Assembly (NCBI RefSeq): GCF_900129195.1 | Contig: NZ_FQUY01000007.1 | Span: 1 to 64,000 of the forward strand | Direction of reading: 5' to 3' | DNA length: 64,000 bases | From: Desulforamulus putei DSM 12395 | GTDB taxonomy: Bacteria; Bacillota; Desulfotomaculia; Desulfotomaculales; Desulfotomaculaceae | Shown: positions 35,210-43,566 of the stretch, one piece after another | Layout: each line of letters begins with the position of its first letter | Position numbering within the stretch: position 1 is the first letter of the stretch | Program-made: the position numbers and the translations under genes | Notes under the pieces: model-generated | What the model was told of the DNA's origin: nothing | Databases searched by the model: none | What the model saw: only the letters and a program-made list of their open reading frames with translations

Positions 35210-35252
35210 AAACTGAATAATTATTTTTTGTACCGTATCAAGGTCACACCAT

Positions 35253-35282
35253 TAAGCCAACAGGTTGTTAAACCTGTCGGCT
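35253..35282. other. Hairpin upstream of lactate permease 2
   Basis: aagccaacaggtt pairs with aacctgtcggctt around a short loop. No T run follows. A strong ribosome-like taaggaggtgag is at 35294-35305, but no start codon follows within 12 bases. Confidence 0.5.
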
Positions 35283-35330
35283 TCAATAACAATTTAAGGA
35301 GGTGAGAGAGAAAAAATACTAAACCTTTAG

Positions 35331-35435
35331 ATGTTTTATATTATCGCAATTGTACCAGTATTGTATCTTTTTTGTATTGTTTGTTTTTTTGTTTTGCTTG
35401 CTTGTAATGAATCCTTAAGCAGCTTTTATAACTAA
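35331..35435 (+). CDS. Possible 34-residue single-span membrane peptide
   Basis: ATG 35331 opens MFYIIAIVPVLYLFCIVCFF and continues VLLACNESLSSFYN, a clear hydrophobic helix. The strong aaggaggtgag site is about 25 bases upstream, which is farther than normal, so translation is uncertain. It ends 17 bases before lactate permease 2. Its first codons lie in the inverted-repeat arm. Confidence 0.3.
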   Translation: MFYIIAIVPVLYLFCIVCFFVLLACNESLSSFYN

Positions 35436-35452
35436 GCAAAGGAGAAGAGACT

Positions 35453-37252
35453 ATGGAATGGACTCAAGTCATTAATCCATTAGATAACCTGTTCTTGTCT
35501 GCCCTAGTGGCGGCGATTCCCATCTTATTTATGTTCTACGCCCTGGCCATTGCCAGAATGAAAGGTCATATTGCAGGTAGTATTACCCTGCTGCTGGCCA
35601 TTGGTGTTGCGGTATTCGTCCACGGGATGCCCGTCAATTTAGCCATTTGGTCCTCCATTTACGGCGCCTTATATGGATTGTTCCCTATTGGTTGGATTGT
35701 TCTTACCGCTGTATTCCTTTACCAGTTAACTGTTAAAAGCGGTCAGTTTGAGATCATTAAAGATTCCATCGCCGCCATTACCGATGACCGTCGACTGCAG
35801 GCCCTGTTGATTGCCTTCTGTTTCGGTGCCTTCCTGGAAGGCGCGGCAGGTTTCGGTACTCCTGTGGCCATTACCGCCGGTATGCTGGTGGGCTTAGGTT
35901 TTAACCCCCTGTATGCAGCCGGTCTCTGCTTGATTGCTAACACTGCGCCGGTGGCCTTTGGCGGTATCGGTATCCCTATCATCACCGCAGGAGCTGTTTC
36001 CGGCGTAGATACCATGGCAATCTCACAGATGGTTGGACGCCAGTTACCATTCCTTTCTGTTTTTGTACCTTTTTGGTTGGTATTTATTATGGCTGGTTGG
36101 AAAGGCGCCAAGGAAGTTATGCCCGCCATCCTGGTTTGCGGTGTTTCCTTCGCGGCTGCCCAGTGGTTCTCTGCGAACTACATGAGCCCCATGCTTCCCG
36201 ACATTATTTCTTCTCTGGTATCGATCGTAGCAATGGTTCTTTTCTTAAGAAGATGGAAACCCAAGAATGTGTGGCGCTTTAAAGATGAGCCACCTGCCAC
36301 TCTGGAAGTCAGAAAGCATCCCTTCGGTACGATCGCCAAGGCCTGGTCTCCCTTTATCGTGCTCACCATCCTGATCGGTGACTGGGGTCTCAAGTCCGTA
36401 AAAGCTTTGTTGGATGTTGTCACCATTAAGATTCCTTTTGATGCCATTAACAAAATGATTATTGCAGGCGGCAAGCCCATTGAAGTGGTTTATAAATTCA
36501 ATTATCTGTCCGCCGCCGGTACCGCTATCTTAATTTCCGCTATTATCACTGCCTTTATCCTGAAGATCAGCTTCGGCGATTTTATAAAGACCTTCCAGGA
36601 AACCGTAAAAAGCTTAACCTTCCCGCTGATTACCATTGCCTGCGTATTAGCCTTTGCATACGTAGCCAACTGGTCCGGTATGACACCTACACTGGGTAAA
36701 GCATTTACCGTAACCGGCGCTTTGTTCCCGCTGGTGTCTCCGATCCTTGGTTGGTTGGGCGTATTTGTTACCGGTTCTGACACCTCTGCCAACGCTTTGT
36801 TCGGCAAGATGCAGGCTGTTACTGCCACCGATATCGGGGTGGATCCCGTACTGACCGTGGCTGCCAACAGCTCCGGCGGTGTTGCGGCCAAGATGATTTC
36901 TCCCCAATCCATCGCTGTCGCAACCGCAGCCTGCAACCTGGTGGGTAAAGAAGGCGACCTGTTCCGCTTTACCGTGCTGCACAGCCTGTTCTTTACCGCC
37001 ATCATCTGCGTGCTGACTTACCTGCAGGCCTATGTTTTCACCTGGATGATTCCTGTTTACGAAACAGCCAAGCAAGCGGTTGCCAAAGTTTCTCCGGAAG
37101 CGGCTGCCGCCGCTGAGGCTGCCCTGCGCAGCCAGGGAGCCATGATTATGGCTGCTACCGCCGTGGTTGTTCTGGTGATTGCCGTGTACGCCTACAAACA
37201 GGTTGGCGGCGGCAAGTTTGGCAAAGACAGCGCCAAGATCAGCGTTCACTAA
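35453..37252 (+). CDS. lldP: L-lactate permease, copy 2
   Basis: A 599-residue paralogue of the permease at 33062, sharing FGAFLEGAAGFG, ITAGMLVGLGFNPLYAAGLC, NTAPVAFGGIGIPIITAG and LGVFVTGSDTSANALF, and longer by a C-terminal Ala-rich extension (KVSPEAAAAAEAAL) before the last helix. GC content is higher than copy 1 towards the 3' end. ATG 35453 after aaaggagaagagact. A strong hairpin follows, then the FadR-type regulators. Two copies may differ in affinity or expression. Confidence 0.93.
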   Translation: MEWTQVINPLDNLFLSALVAAIPILFMFYALAIARMKGHIAGSITLLLAIGVAVFVHGMPVNLAIWSSIYGALYGLFPIGWIVLTAVFLYQLTVKSGQFEIIKDSIAAITDDRRLQALLIAFCFGAFLEGAAGFGTPVAITAGMLVGLGFNPLYAAGLCLIANTAPVAFGGIGIPIITAGAVSGVDTMAISQMVGRQLPFLSVFVPFWLVFIMAGWKGAKEVMPAILVCGVSFAAAQWFSANYMSPMLPDIISSLVSIVAMVLFLRRWKPKNVWRFKDEPPATLEVRKHPFGTIAKAWSPFIVLTILIGDWGLKSVKALLDVVTIKIPFDAINKMIIAGGKPIEVVYKFNYLSAAGTAILISAIITAFILKISFGDFIKTFQETVKSLTFPLITIACVLAFAYVANWSGMTPTLGKAFTVTGALFPLVSPILGWLGVFVTGSDTSANALFGKMQAVTATDIGVDPVLTVAANSSGGVAAKMISPQSIAVATAACNLVGKEGDLFRFTVLHSLFFTAIICVLTYLQAYVFTWMIPVYETAKQAVAKVSPEAAAAAEAALRSQGAMIMAATAVVVLVIAVYAYKQVGGGKFGKDSAKISVH

Positions 37253-37262
37253 AGGCTGACTT

Positions 37263-37297
37263 AGAAAGTTATGGGGTCCATGACCCCATAACTTTCT
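37263..37297 (+). terminator. Terminator of lactate permease 2
   Basis: agaaagttatggggt (37263-37277) and accccataactttct (37283-37297) form a 15-bp perfect stem with a short loop. The T run is short. Confidence 0.7.
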
Positions 37298-37328
37298 TGT
37301 AACAAAACTGTTTTTTTATGTCCGTTTA

Positions 37329-37351
37329 TCTTATACTATAGTGATATAAGA
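37329..37351. promoter_or_regulatory. Possible operator over the promoter of the first FadR-type gene
   Basis: tcttata (37329-37335) and tataaga (37345-37351) form an inverted repeat overlapping a TATACT -10-like box about 45 bases before the gene. Autoregulation is plausible but unproved. Confidence 0.35.
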
Positions 37352-37391
37352 AGTGTCACCAAAAGCAAAACCTAGACCTGGAGTGCTGCCT

Positions 37392-38114
37392 GTGGAATTT
37401 AAACCAATTAAAGCAAAGAAAATCTATGAAGAGATCGTTGACCAGATTAAAGACATGATTGCCCGTGGCGAGCTCAATCCAGGCGACAAACTCCTTCCGG
37501 AACGTGAACTGGCGGAACGTATGCAAGTGGGACGCTCGGCGGTACGCGAGGCCTACCGTGCATTGGAAGCCATAGGAGTTATTGAAATCAAACCGGGCGA
37601 GGGAACCTTTGTCCGTAAAATGGGCAACAAGCCCATGACAGATATTATGTCTTTAGCGGTTCTCACCGGTAAGGACACCCTCTTTGAACTTCTGGAACTG
37701 AGAAAAATTGTTGAAACAGAAGCAGCTGCCTTGGCCGCCGTCAGAAGAACGGAGGAGGATTTAAAGGCAATAAAAAACTGCCTTGATCAAATGAACCAGG
37801 ACATCCTGAGCGGTAATCTGGGCGACGTATCTGATTTAAAATTTCATTATGCTATTACTGATGCGGCACATAATTCACTATTGACTAGGTTAATGAATTC
37901 AATTTCGGAAACTATGAAACAGGAAATGATAACTGCCCGGGAAAACCTCTATCTGAAACCCGGCAATCCCGGTAGGTTGTATGAACAGCATAAAGTGATT
38001 TATGATGCAATTGCCAAAGGTGATGAAAGTGCCGCCCGGTCTGCAATGTATGATCATTTGTCGAGAACAGAAGAAGGATTAAAAGAGATTTTAAATCGTT
38101 CCAACCAGACATGA
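37392..38114 (+). CDS. FadR/GntR-family transcriptional regulator, copy 1
   Basis: About 240 residues: winged helix at 15-85 (KKIYEEIVDQIKDMIARGEL, PGDKLLPERELAERMQVGRS, AVREAYRALEAIGVIEIKPG, EGTFV) and an all-helical FCD effector domain (LFELLELRKIVETEAAALAA, FHYAITDAAHNSLLTRLMNS with metal-binding His). Family members near lldP genes usually sense lactate. GTG 37392 is chosen because a tggag site is conserved at the same distance before the paralogue; an earlier GTG at 37353 is possible. Confidence 0.9.
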   Translation: MEFKPIKAKKIYEEIVDQIKDMIARGELNPGDKLLPERELAERMQVGRSAVREAYRALEAIGVIEIKPGEGTFVRKMGNKPMTDIMSLAVLTGKDTLFELLELRKIVETEAAALAAVRRTEEDLKAIKNCLDQMNQDILSGNLGDVSDLKFHYAITDAAHNSLLTRLMNSISETMKQEMITARENLYLKPGNPGRLYEQHKVIYDAIAKGDESAARSAMYDHLSRTEEGLKEILNRSNQT

Positions 38115-38145
38115 GGAAACCCGGCTCCAGCCAGGTTTCCTCTTT
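38113..38145 (+). terminator. Terminator after FadR-type copy 1
   Basis: gaggaaacc (38113-38121) and ggtttcctc (38134-38142), then tttc; the stem overlaps the stop codon. Confidence 0.8.
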
Positions 38146-38269
38146 CATTTCAAAATATTTTTTGGCTTGTGTCTTGGTTTTATGCTACAATATTTACAAT
38201 TATTTATTGATTGAATTATATCAATATAAGCAAAATTCAAACTGCAAAAGGTAGCTTGGAGTGTTTGCT

Positions 38270-38995
38270 GTGGACTTTAAACCAATTAAACCCAAAAAGA
38301 TTTATGAAGAAATTGTTGATCAAATTAAAGAAATGATTGCCCGCGGCGAGCTTAATCCGGGTGACAAGCTACTTCCCGAAAGAGAATTGGCCGACCGCCT
38401 GCAAGTGGGGCGTTCCGCTGTCCGCGAAGCCTACCGTGCCTTGGAAGCCATCGGTATTATCGACATCAGACCGGGTGAGGGGACCTTTGTCCGGGAGATC
38501 GGTACCAAATCCATGACGGATATCATGTCACTGGCAGTTGTAACGGGAAAAGATACTCTTTTTGAGCTTTTGGAACTAAGAAAAATTATTGAAACAGAGG
38601 CCTCGGCCCTAGCGGCTCTGCGAAGGACCAAAGAAGACATTAACAATATGAAATACTGGCTGGACAAAATGAACGAGGATATCAGCAAGGGCAGACTGGG
38701 GGATTTATCCGACTTGAAGTTTCACTATGCCATCACCGGTGCGGCTCATAATTCATTGTTAATGAGATTGATGAACTCAATTTCGGAAACCATGAAAAAA
38801 GAGATGAAGAATGTTCGGGAACGGTTGTACCTTACCCCGGATACTCCCAAGCGTCTCTATGAGGAACATATACTGATTTACCAGGCAATTGCCAAAGGGG
38901 ATGAAAAAGAAGCCAGGCATACCATGATGGATCACTTATCTAATGCTGAAAAGGCTTTATTGCATAATATGAGCATGTCTATGTCTACTAAATAA
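38270..38995 (+). CDS. FadR/GntR-family transcriptional regulator, copy 2
   Basis: About 241 residues and very similar to the preceding regulator (KIYEEIVDQIKEMIARGEL, GRSAVREAYRALEAIGIIDI, FHYAITGAAHNSLLMRLMNS). The FCD domain keeps the histidines. Tandem duplication of both permeases and both regulators suggests a duplicated lactate-utilisation unit. GTG 38270, with GTG 38261 as alternative. It is preceded by an inverted repeat attgat/atcaat near 38205-38225 that may be its operator. A terminator follows. Confidence 0.9.
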   Translation: MDFKPIKPKKIYEEIVDQIKEMIARGELNPGDKLLPERELADRLQVGRSAVREAYRALEAIGIIDIRPGEGTFVREIGTKSMTDIMSLAVVTGKDTLFELLELRKIIETEASALAALRRTKEDINNMKYWLDKMNEDISKGRLGDLSDLKFHYAITGAAHNSLLMRLMNSISETMKKEMKNVRERLYLTPDTPKRLYEEHILIYQAIAKGDEKEARHTMMDHLSNAEKALLHNMSMSMSTK

Positions 38996-39003
38996 GATCA
39001 CTT

Positions 39004-39034
39004 ACCCAGCACAGCTGGGTTTCTTGCTTTTTAG
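39004..39034 (+). terminator. Terminator after FadR-type copy 2
   Basis: acccagc (39004-39010) and gctgggt (39014-39020) around aca, followed by ttcttgcttttt. Confidence 0.8.
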
Positions 39035-39083
39035 TGATTTTATACCATATAATGAACGAAGAACATGAGTGCGGAGGAACAAG

Positions 39084-40511
39084 ATGGAGCCTGTAATTGA
39101 CAAATCATTGCTCAGGGAACTGCCAAAAATTGATGAAGTCATGAAACATCATAAGATAACCCAGTTATTGGAAATTCACCCGAGATCGGTTGTGGTTGAC
39201 GGGGTCAGGGGAGCCGTAGACTTTATGAGAAAGGCCATTTTAAACGGGTATTTTACCGGTGACCCTGAAAAACTTTATGATATGGTAATTGAAAAGTCAT
39301 TGGTTCTGGTGGAATCAGAAACCAGGCCCAATTTGCGCAGGGTGATCAATGCCACCGGTGTGGTGCTGCATACCAACCTGGGACGGGCGCTGCTTTCCAG
39401 ATCGGCCCGCCATGCCGTTGATGCGGTGGCATCCGCCTATTGCAATTTGGAGATCAACCTGGAGACAGGAAAAAGGGGATCCCGGTACGAGCCGGTGGAA
39501 GATCTGCTCATACGTTTGACCGGCGCCGAGGCGGCGCTGGTGGTCAATAACAATGCATCAGCAGTCCTTTTAGCCCTGGGAACCCTGGCCAGGGGGAAAG
39601 AAGTGATTGTATCCCGGGGGCAGCTGGTGGAAATAGGAGGCTCCTTTAGAATTCCGGAGGTAATGGAGCAAAGCGGCGCCACCCTGGTGGAGGTGGGGGC
39701 CACCAATAAAACACACCCCAGGGACTATCGTAACGGTATTACCGAAAATACAGCGTTATTGCTTCATGTGCACACCAGCAACTACCGGATCATGGGCTTC
39801 ACCCGGGAGACGTCTGTTGCAGAGCTGGTGGAAATCGGCAGAGAGTCCGGGATCCCGGTGATGTCAGATTTGGGCAGTGGCTTTCTGGTGGACCTGGCCC
39901 AGTATGGTTTACCTGTGGAACCCAGTGTGCAGGAAACCGTAGCGGCCGGGGCGGATGTAGTGACTTTTTCCGGCGATAAACTTTTAGGCGGCCCCCAGGC
40001 GGGAATTATTGTAGGGAAGCGCCAATACATTGAAAAAATGAAGCAGAATCCTCTTACCCGGGCTGTCCGTATAAATAAGTTTACCGTGGCAGCCCTGGAA
40101 GCCACCCTCAGGGAATACCTGGACAAAGATCACGTTCTTAAGAAAATTCCTACCCTTAGAATGCTGACGGAATCCACCGACACAATATTAAAAAGGGCTG
40201 AGGAGTTGGCTGTAAAACTTAAATCCAGGCTAACCGCCGGAGCTGAGTTAAGGATTGTCCAGGGTTTCTCCCAGGTAGGCGGTGGATCCATGCCCACAGC
40301 TGAATTACCCACCTATTTGCTGTCCTGTGTGCCGGATAACATGTCGGTGGACGAGCTGGCGGTTCAATTGCGCAAGGCGGAACCTGCTGTGGTGGCACGG
40401 GTGCAGGACGGCCGGTATCAGGTAGATTTACGGACGGTTCAACCGGATGAGGTGGACCTGCTGGCGAAAGTGATGGCCGGTGTATTAAATTCCGGGGGGG
40501 TGTCCCGGTGA
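39084..40511 (+). CDS. selA: L-seryl-tRNA(Sec) selenium transferase
   Basis: A 475-residue PLP enzyme of fold type I. It converts Ser-tRNA-Sec to Sec-tRNA-Sec using selenophosphate. Hallmarks: RPNLRRVINATGVVLHTNLG, GKRGSRYEPVEDLL, VVNNNASAVLLAL, and the PLP-binding lysine in VVTFSGDKLLGGPQAGIIVG. ATG 39084 is chosen because gcggaggaac lies just before it. It overlaps selB by a few bases. selD, the selenophosphate synthase, is not in the window. Confidence 0.97.
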   Translation: MEPVIDKSLLRELPKIDEVMKHHKITQLLEIHPRSVVVDGVRGAVDFMRKAILNGYFTGDPEKLYDMVIEKSLVLVESETRPNLRRVINATGVVLHTNLGRALLSRSARHAVDAVASAYCNLEINLETGKRGSRYEPVEDLLIRLTGAEAALVVNNNASAVLLALGTLARGKEVIVSRGQLVEIGGSFRIPEVMEQSGATLVEVGATNKTHPRDYRNGITENTALLLHVHTSNYRIMGFTRETSVAELVEIGRESGIPVMSDLGSGFLVDLAQYGLPVEPSVQETVAAGADVVTFSGDKLLGGPQAGIIVGKRQYIEKMKQNPLTRAVRINKFTVAALEATLREYLDKDHVLKKIPTLRMLTESTDTILKRAEELAVKLKSRLTAGAELRIVQGFSQVGGGSMPTAELPTYLLSCVPDNMSVDELAVQLRKAEPAVVARVQDGRYQVDLRTVQPDEVDLLAKVMAGVLNSGGVSR

Positions 40512-42421
40512 TGAAACACATTGTTATCGGCACCGCTGGGCACGTGGACCATGGTAAAACGCTGCTGATCAAGACCTTAACCGGCACCGATACGGACAGG
40601 TTAAAGGAAGAGAAAGAAAGGGGCATTTCCATTGAACTGGGCTTTGCGCAGCTTAAGCTGCCCAGCGGTAAGCAGGCAGGCATCGTAGATGTGCCCGGGC
40701 ATGAACGTTTTATTAAAAACATGCTGGCCGGGGTGGGGGGCATCGACCTGGTTTTACTGGTCATTGCCGCCGATGAGGGAGTGATGCCCCAGACCAGGGA
40801 ACATATGGACATTATCCAATTACTCCAGGTAAAGAAGGGGATTGTGGTCTTAACCAAGGTGGACCTGGTGGATGAGGAATGGTTGGGCCTGGTCACGGAA
40901 GAAGTTAAGGAATTTTTAAAGGGTACCGTCCTCAGCCAGGCCCCGGTTGTTCCGGTATCCTCCGTTACGGGGCAAGGAATTCCCCGGTTGTTGCAGTTCA
41001 TTGATAAACTTGTAGATGATACCGAAGAGAGAGTCAATACCGGAAAATTAAGATTGCCTGTGGACAGGGTGTTTTCTGTCACCGGTTTTGGCACGGTGGT
41101 TACCGGAACCCTCCTGGCCGGCCGCATTTCTGTGGGGGATACCGTGCAGATCATGCCCCAGGGTCTGGTGTCCCGGGTACGCTCCGTTCAGGTGCACGGC
41201 CAAAAGGTGGAGCAGGCCCGGGCAGGGCAGCGTACTGCGGTTAATTTAACGGGGGTGGAAGTGGAGCAAGTAAAAAGGGGCAGTGTCATTGTTTCCCCCG
41301 GTAGTGTAAAGCCTTCACACCGTATGGATGTGCGGTTACTGCTGCTGGAGAGCGCCCCCAAAGGGCTGAAAAACAGGGCAAGGGTGAGGCTGTATTTGGG
41401 CACCGATGAGATCCTGGGCAGGGTCAGATTGCTGGACAGGGATGAACTGGAGCCGGGACAGGAAGTCTATGCTCAGTTGGAGCTGGAGGAACAGGCGGTT
41501 GCCGGTAAGGGAGACCGGTTTGTGATTCGTTCCTATTCCCCCATGCGAACCATTGGGGGAGGGGCTGTCATTGATGCCAATGCCCCCAAACACAAGCGCT
41601 TCCGGCCCGAGGTGCTGGAGGCGCTGGCAACCAAGGAAATGGGAACGCCGGAAGAATTAATTGACCAGTTCCTGGCGGGCAAGCAGGGGTTATTTACCAG
41701 TGAGGAATTGGTGACGGCCACCGGGCTGCCTGCTCCGGATGTTGAAGCCGGTTTGCAAAAACTGGCATCGGAGGAGCAAATTAAAGTAATCCCGGCAGAT
41801 CATAAGGATCTGGTTGTATCCCTGCAGGTGTATCGTACCTGGGGCCGGGAGATCCGGAGCATGGTGGAAAATTACCACCGGGAATATCCCCTGAGAGAGG
41901 GGGTTCCCAAGGAGGAATTGCGCTCCAGGAAGTTTTCTTTTACGAATAATAAAAGCTTCCAGTATCTTTTACAGGCTTTAGAGGTCGACGGCATGATTAA
42001 AATTTACGAGAAGACCCTGGCCAGCCCCGATTTTACCGGAGAATTATCCGCAGGGCATAAAAGGCTGATTGAGGCAATGGTAAGGGCCATCCACGAAGGC
42101 CATTTTCAACCCCCTTCCTGGAGTGAAATTGTGAAAAGCCACAAATTAAAGGAACACGAAGCCCAGGAATACCTGCAGTATCTGTTGCGGACAGGCAAAT
42201 TGGTAAAACTGGGCGATGAGGAGCTTTATTATTCTGCTGAACGGTACCGGCAGGCCAGGCAAATGATTGTTGATTTTCTGAAGGAAAATAAAGAAATCTC
42301 AGTGGCCCAAACCAGAGATTTGCTCAAAACGTCCAGAAAATTTACCCTGCCATTGCTGGAGTCCTTGGACCGTGAAAGGGTAACTCGCCGGGTAGGAGAT
42401 AACCGTGTTTTAATCCAATAA
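40511..42421 (+). CDS. selB: Selenocysteine-specific elongation factor
   Basis: A 636-residue GTPase: G domain (GTAGHVDHGKTLLIKTLTGTD truncated here to GHVDHGKT, DVPGHERFIKNML, TKVDLVD), two beta-barrel domains, and C-terminal winged helices (FTNNKSFQYLLQALEVDGMI, VAQTRDLLKTSRKFTLPLLE) that bind the SECIS hairpin. It delivers Sec-tRNA-Sec to UGA codons. ATG 40511 (or GTG 40508) overlaps the selA stop. Together with the tRNA-Sec at 58436 it supports the selenoprotein reading at 9723. Confidence 0.97.
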   Translation: MKHIVIGTAGHVDHGKTLLIKTLTGTDTDRLKEEKERGISIELGFAQLKLPSGKQAGIVDVPGHERFIKNMLAGVGGIDLVLLVIAADEGVMPQTREHMDIIQLLQVKKGIVVLTKVDLVDEEWLGLVTEEVKEFLKGTVLSQAPVVPVSSVTGQGIPRLLQFIDKLVDDTEERVNTGKLRLPVDRVFSVTGFGTVVTGTLLAGRISVGDTVQIMPQGLVSRVRSVQVHGQKVEQARAGQRTAVNLTGVEVEQVKRGSVIVSPGSVKPSHRMDVRLLLLESAPKGLKNRARVRLYLGTDEILGRVRLLDRDELEPGQEVYAQLELEEQAVAGKGDRFVIRSYSPMRTIGGGAVIDANAPKHKRFRPEVLEALATKEMGTPEELIDQFLAGKQGLFTSEELVTATGLPAPDVEAGLQKLASEEQIKVIPADHKDLVVSLQVYRTWGREIRSMVENYHREYPLREGVPKEELRSRKFSFTNNKSFQYLLQALEVDGMIKIYEKTLASPDFTGELSAGHKRLIEAMVRAIHEGHFQPPSWSEIVKSHKLKEHEAQEYLQYLLRTGKLVKLGDEELYYSAERYRQARQMIVDFLKENKEISVAQTRDLLKTSRKFTLPLLESLDRERVTRRVGDNRVLIQ

Positions 42422-42431
42422 ATGATAGAAA

Positions 42432-42454
42432 AGAGACAGTCGACGACTGTCTCT
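42432..42454 (+). terminator. Hairpin after selB
   Basis: agagacag (42432-42439) and ctgtctct (42447-42454), loop tcgacga; no long T run. Confidence 0.6.
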
Positions 42455-42465
42455 TCAGGTTGTAG

Positions 42466-42560
42466 ACAAACTCGGGGGCGGGTGGCTCCGAGGAGGGTCG
42501 CCTTAACGGGCCGTCCTGGCCCGCTTCGGCTGGCGCACACGTCCTGTGTGCGCCACCCCA
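42466..42560. other. GC-rich block with two hairpins sharing a GTCCT loop
   Basis: After the selB hairpin, cgggcc (42507-42512) and ggcccg (42518-42523) close the loop gtcct; ggcgcacac (42532-42540) and gtgtgcgcc (42546-42554) close another gtcct loop. A weaker outer pairing (gggcggg / ccaccc) may enclose them. GC content is far above the flanks. Could be a structured RNA or an inserted repeat; no known family recognised. Confidence 0.6.
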
Positions 42561-42592
42561 ATTGACTATTCAATTTGCATCAGGAGGTAAGG

Positions 42593-43012
42593 ATGGTTAG
42601 TGTCAACACATTGAAGCGAGGTTTACATAAAGGGATTGCCACCACCTGGCTATTAACCAAGGTGGTGGTTCCGATTTATGTAGCCATTACTTTTTTAAGT
42701 TTTACACCTGTATTAAATAAAATTGCCGAAGACTGTGCACCCTTTATGAAATACGTGGGGTTGCCGGGAGAAGCTTCCCTGGCCATTGTTCTGGGAAATG
42801 TGGTAAATCTTTATGCGGCCCTGGGGGTTATGGCGTCCCTGCATTTAAACCCGAGGGAAACAACCATTATCGCCATGATGCTGTTGCTTTCCCATACAAT
42901 TTTTGTAGAAAGCGCCGTGGCCGGCAAATGCGGCATAAACCCGTGGATTGTAGGGATAAGCCGGTTTATTTTTGCTGTTATCGCCGGTGTTTTATTAAAC
43001 ATTTTGCTTTAA
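42593..43012 (+). CDS. Nucleoside-recognition (Gate) domain membrane protein, first half
   Basis: A 139-residue protein with three to four hydrophobic segments (WLLTKVVVPIYVAITFLSF, ASLAIVLGNVVNLYAALGVM, TTIIAMMLLLSHTIFVESAV, RFIFAVIAGVLLNILL) and the Gate-domain pattern seen in SpmA/SpmB and YjiG/YjiH-like pairs. Substrate unknown. ATG 42593 after tcaggaggtaagg. Next gene, 50 bases on, is the complementary half, and an LpdD-like gene follows. Confidence 0.75.
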   Translation: MVSVNTLKRGLHKGIATTWLLTKVVVPIYVAITFLSFTPVLNKIAEDCAPFMKYVGLPGEASLAIVLGNVVNLYAALGVMASLHLNPRETTIIAMMLLLSHTIFVESAVAGKCGINPWIVGISRFIFAVIAGVLLNILL

Positions 43013-43062
43013 ATAAAGTGTCAGTACCTTGTTAGAAAATAAACCGGAAAGGATGTTGGGAG

Positions 43063-43566
43063 ATGGATTGGTCAGAATTTGCCAGGGCTGCTGCCGCCGG
43101 CAGCCTGCAAAGCGTCTGGCAAATGGCGCTTATTATCATTCCTTTAATGGTCATTTTGGAAATTGCCAGGGATCTCAAGATCCTGAACAGGATAGCCGGG
43201 TGGATGGCGCCGGGCATGAAAATATTCCGACTCCCCAAAGAAGGCGCCTTCCCTTTATTGATTGGCTTAACCTTTGGTTTGGCCTACGGTGCAGGGGTTA
43301 TTATTGAAAGCGTAAAAAACGGCCAGTTATCCTGGAGGGACCTGTTTCTCATTAATGTGTTCCTGATATTGTGCCACTCGGTGGTGGAGGACACCGCTCT
43401 TTTCATTGCAGTGGGAGCCGACGGCGCCGTCATCCTGATCAGCAGAATTGCTTTGGCGCTGGTTGTAACCTTTCTTTTATCCCGTTGGAGCGGTTTAACG
43501 CGGCTGGAAAAACTACTGGGGGGCAAAATGATTGTTCCCCGTTGTACCCACTGCCGGAAAGGATGA
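43063..43566 (+). CDS. Nucleoside-recognition (Gate) domain membrane protein, second half
   Basis: A 167-residue membrane protein (WQMALIIIPLMVILEIARDL, FPLLIGLTFGLAYGAGVIIE, LFLINVFLILCHSVVEDTAL, ISRIALALVVTFLLSRW). The GAGVIIES and CHSVVEDT segments mirror the first-half gene. It ends with a cysteine-containing tail (VPRCTHCRKG). ATG 43063 after gatgttgggag. Stop overlaps the following start (ATGA). Probably forms a transporter-like complex with its neighbour; function unknown. Confidence 0.75.
   Translation: MDWSEFARAAAAGSLQSVWQMALIIIPLMVILEIARDLKILNRIAGWMAPGMKIFRLPKEGAFPLLIGLTFGLAYGAGVIIESVKNGQLSWRDLFLINVFLILCHSVVEDTALFIAVGADGAVILISRIALALVVTFLLSRWSGLTRLEKLLGGKMIVPRCTHCRKG

Larger units (their letters stand above)
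34807..35352. repeat. Segment bracketed by a 25-bp perfect inverted repeat
   Basis: caattgcgataatataaaac plus atcta (34807-34831) is repeated exactly in reverse complement at 35328-35352. The left arm begins three bases after the permease stop and the right arm lies 100 bases before the second permease. The enclosed 496 bases hold a terminator, a doubtful small ORF and a hairpin. The arrangement fits an invertible segment or a small non-autonomous element; no recombinase is near. Confidence 0.85.

Noticed and set aside
42593-43566. SpmA/SpmB spore maturation pair
   Set aside because: Same Gate-domain superfamily, but lengths and sequence do not convincingly match SpmA or SpmB, so a neutral name is used.
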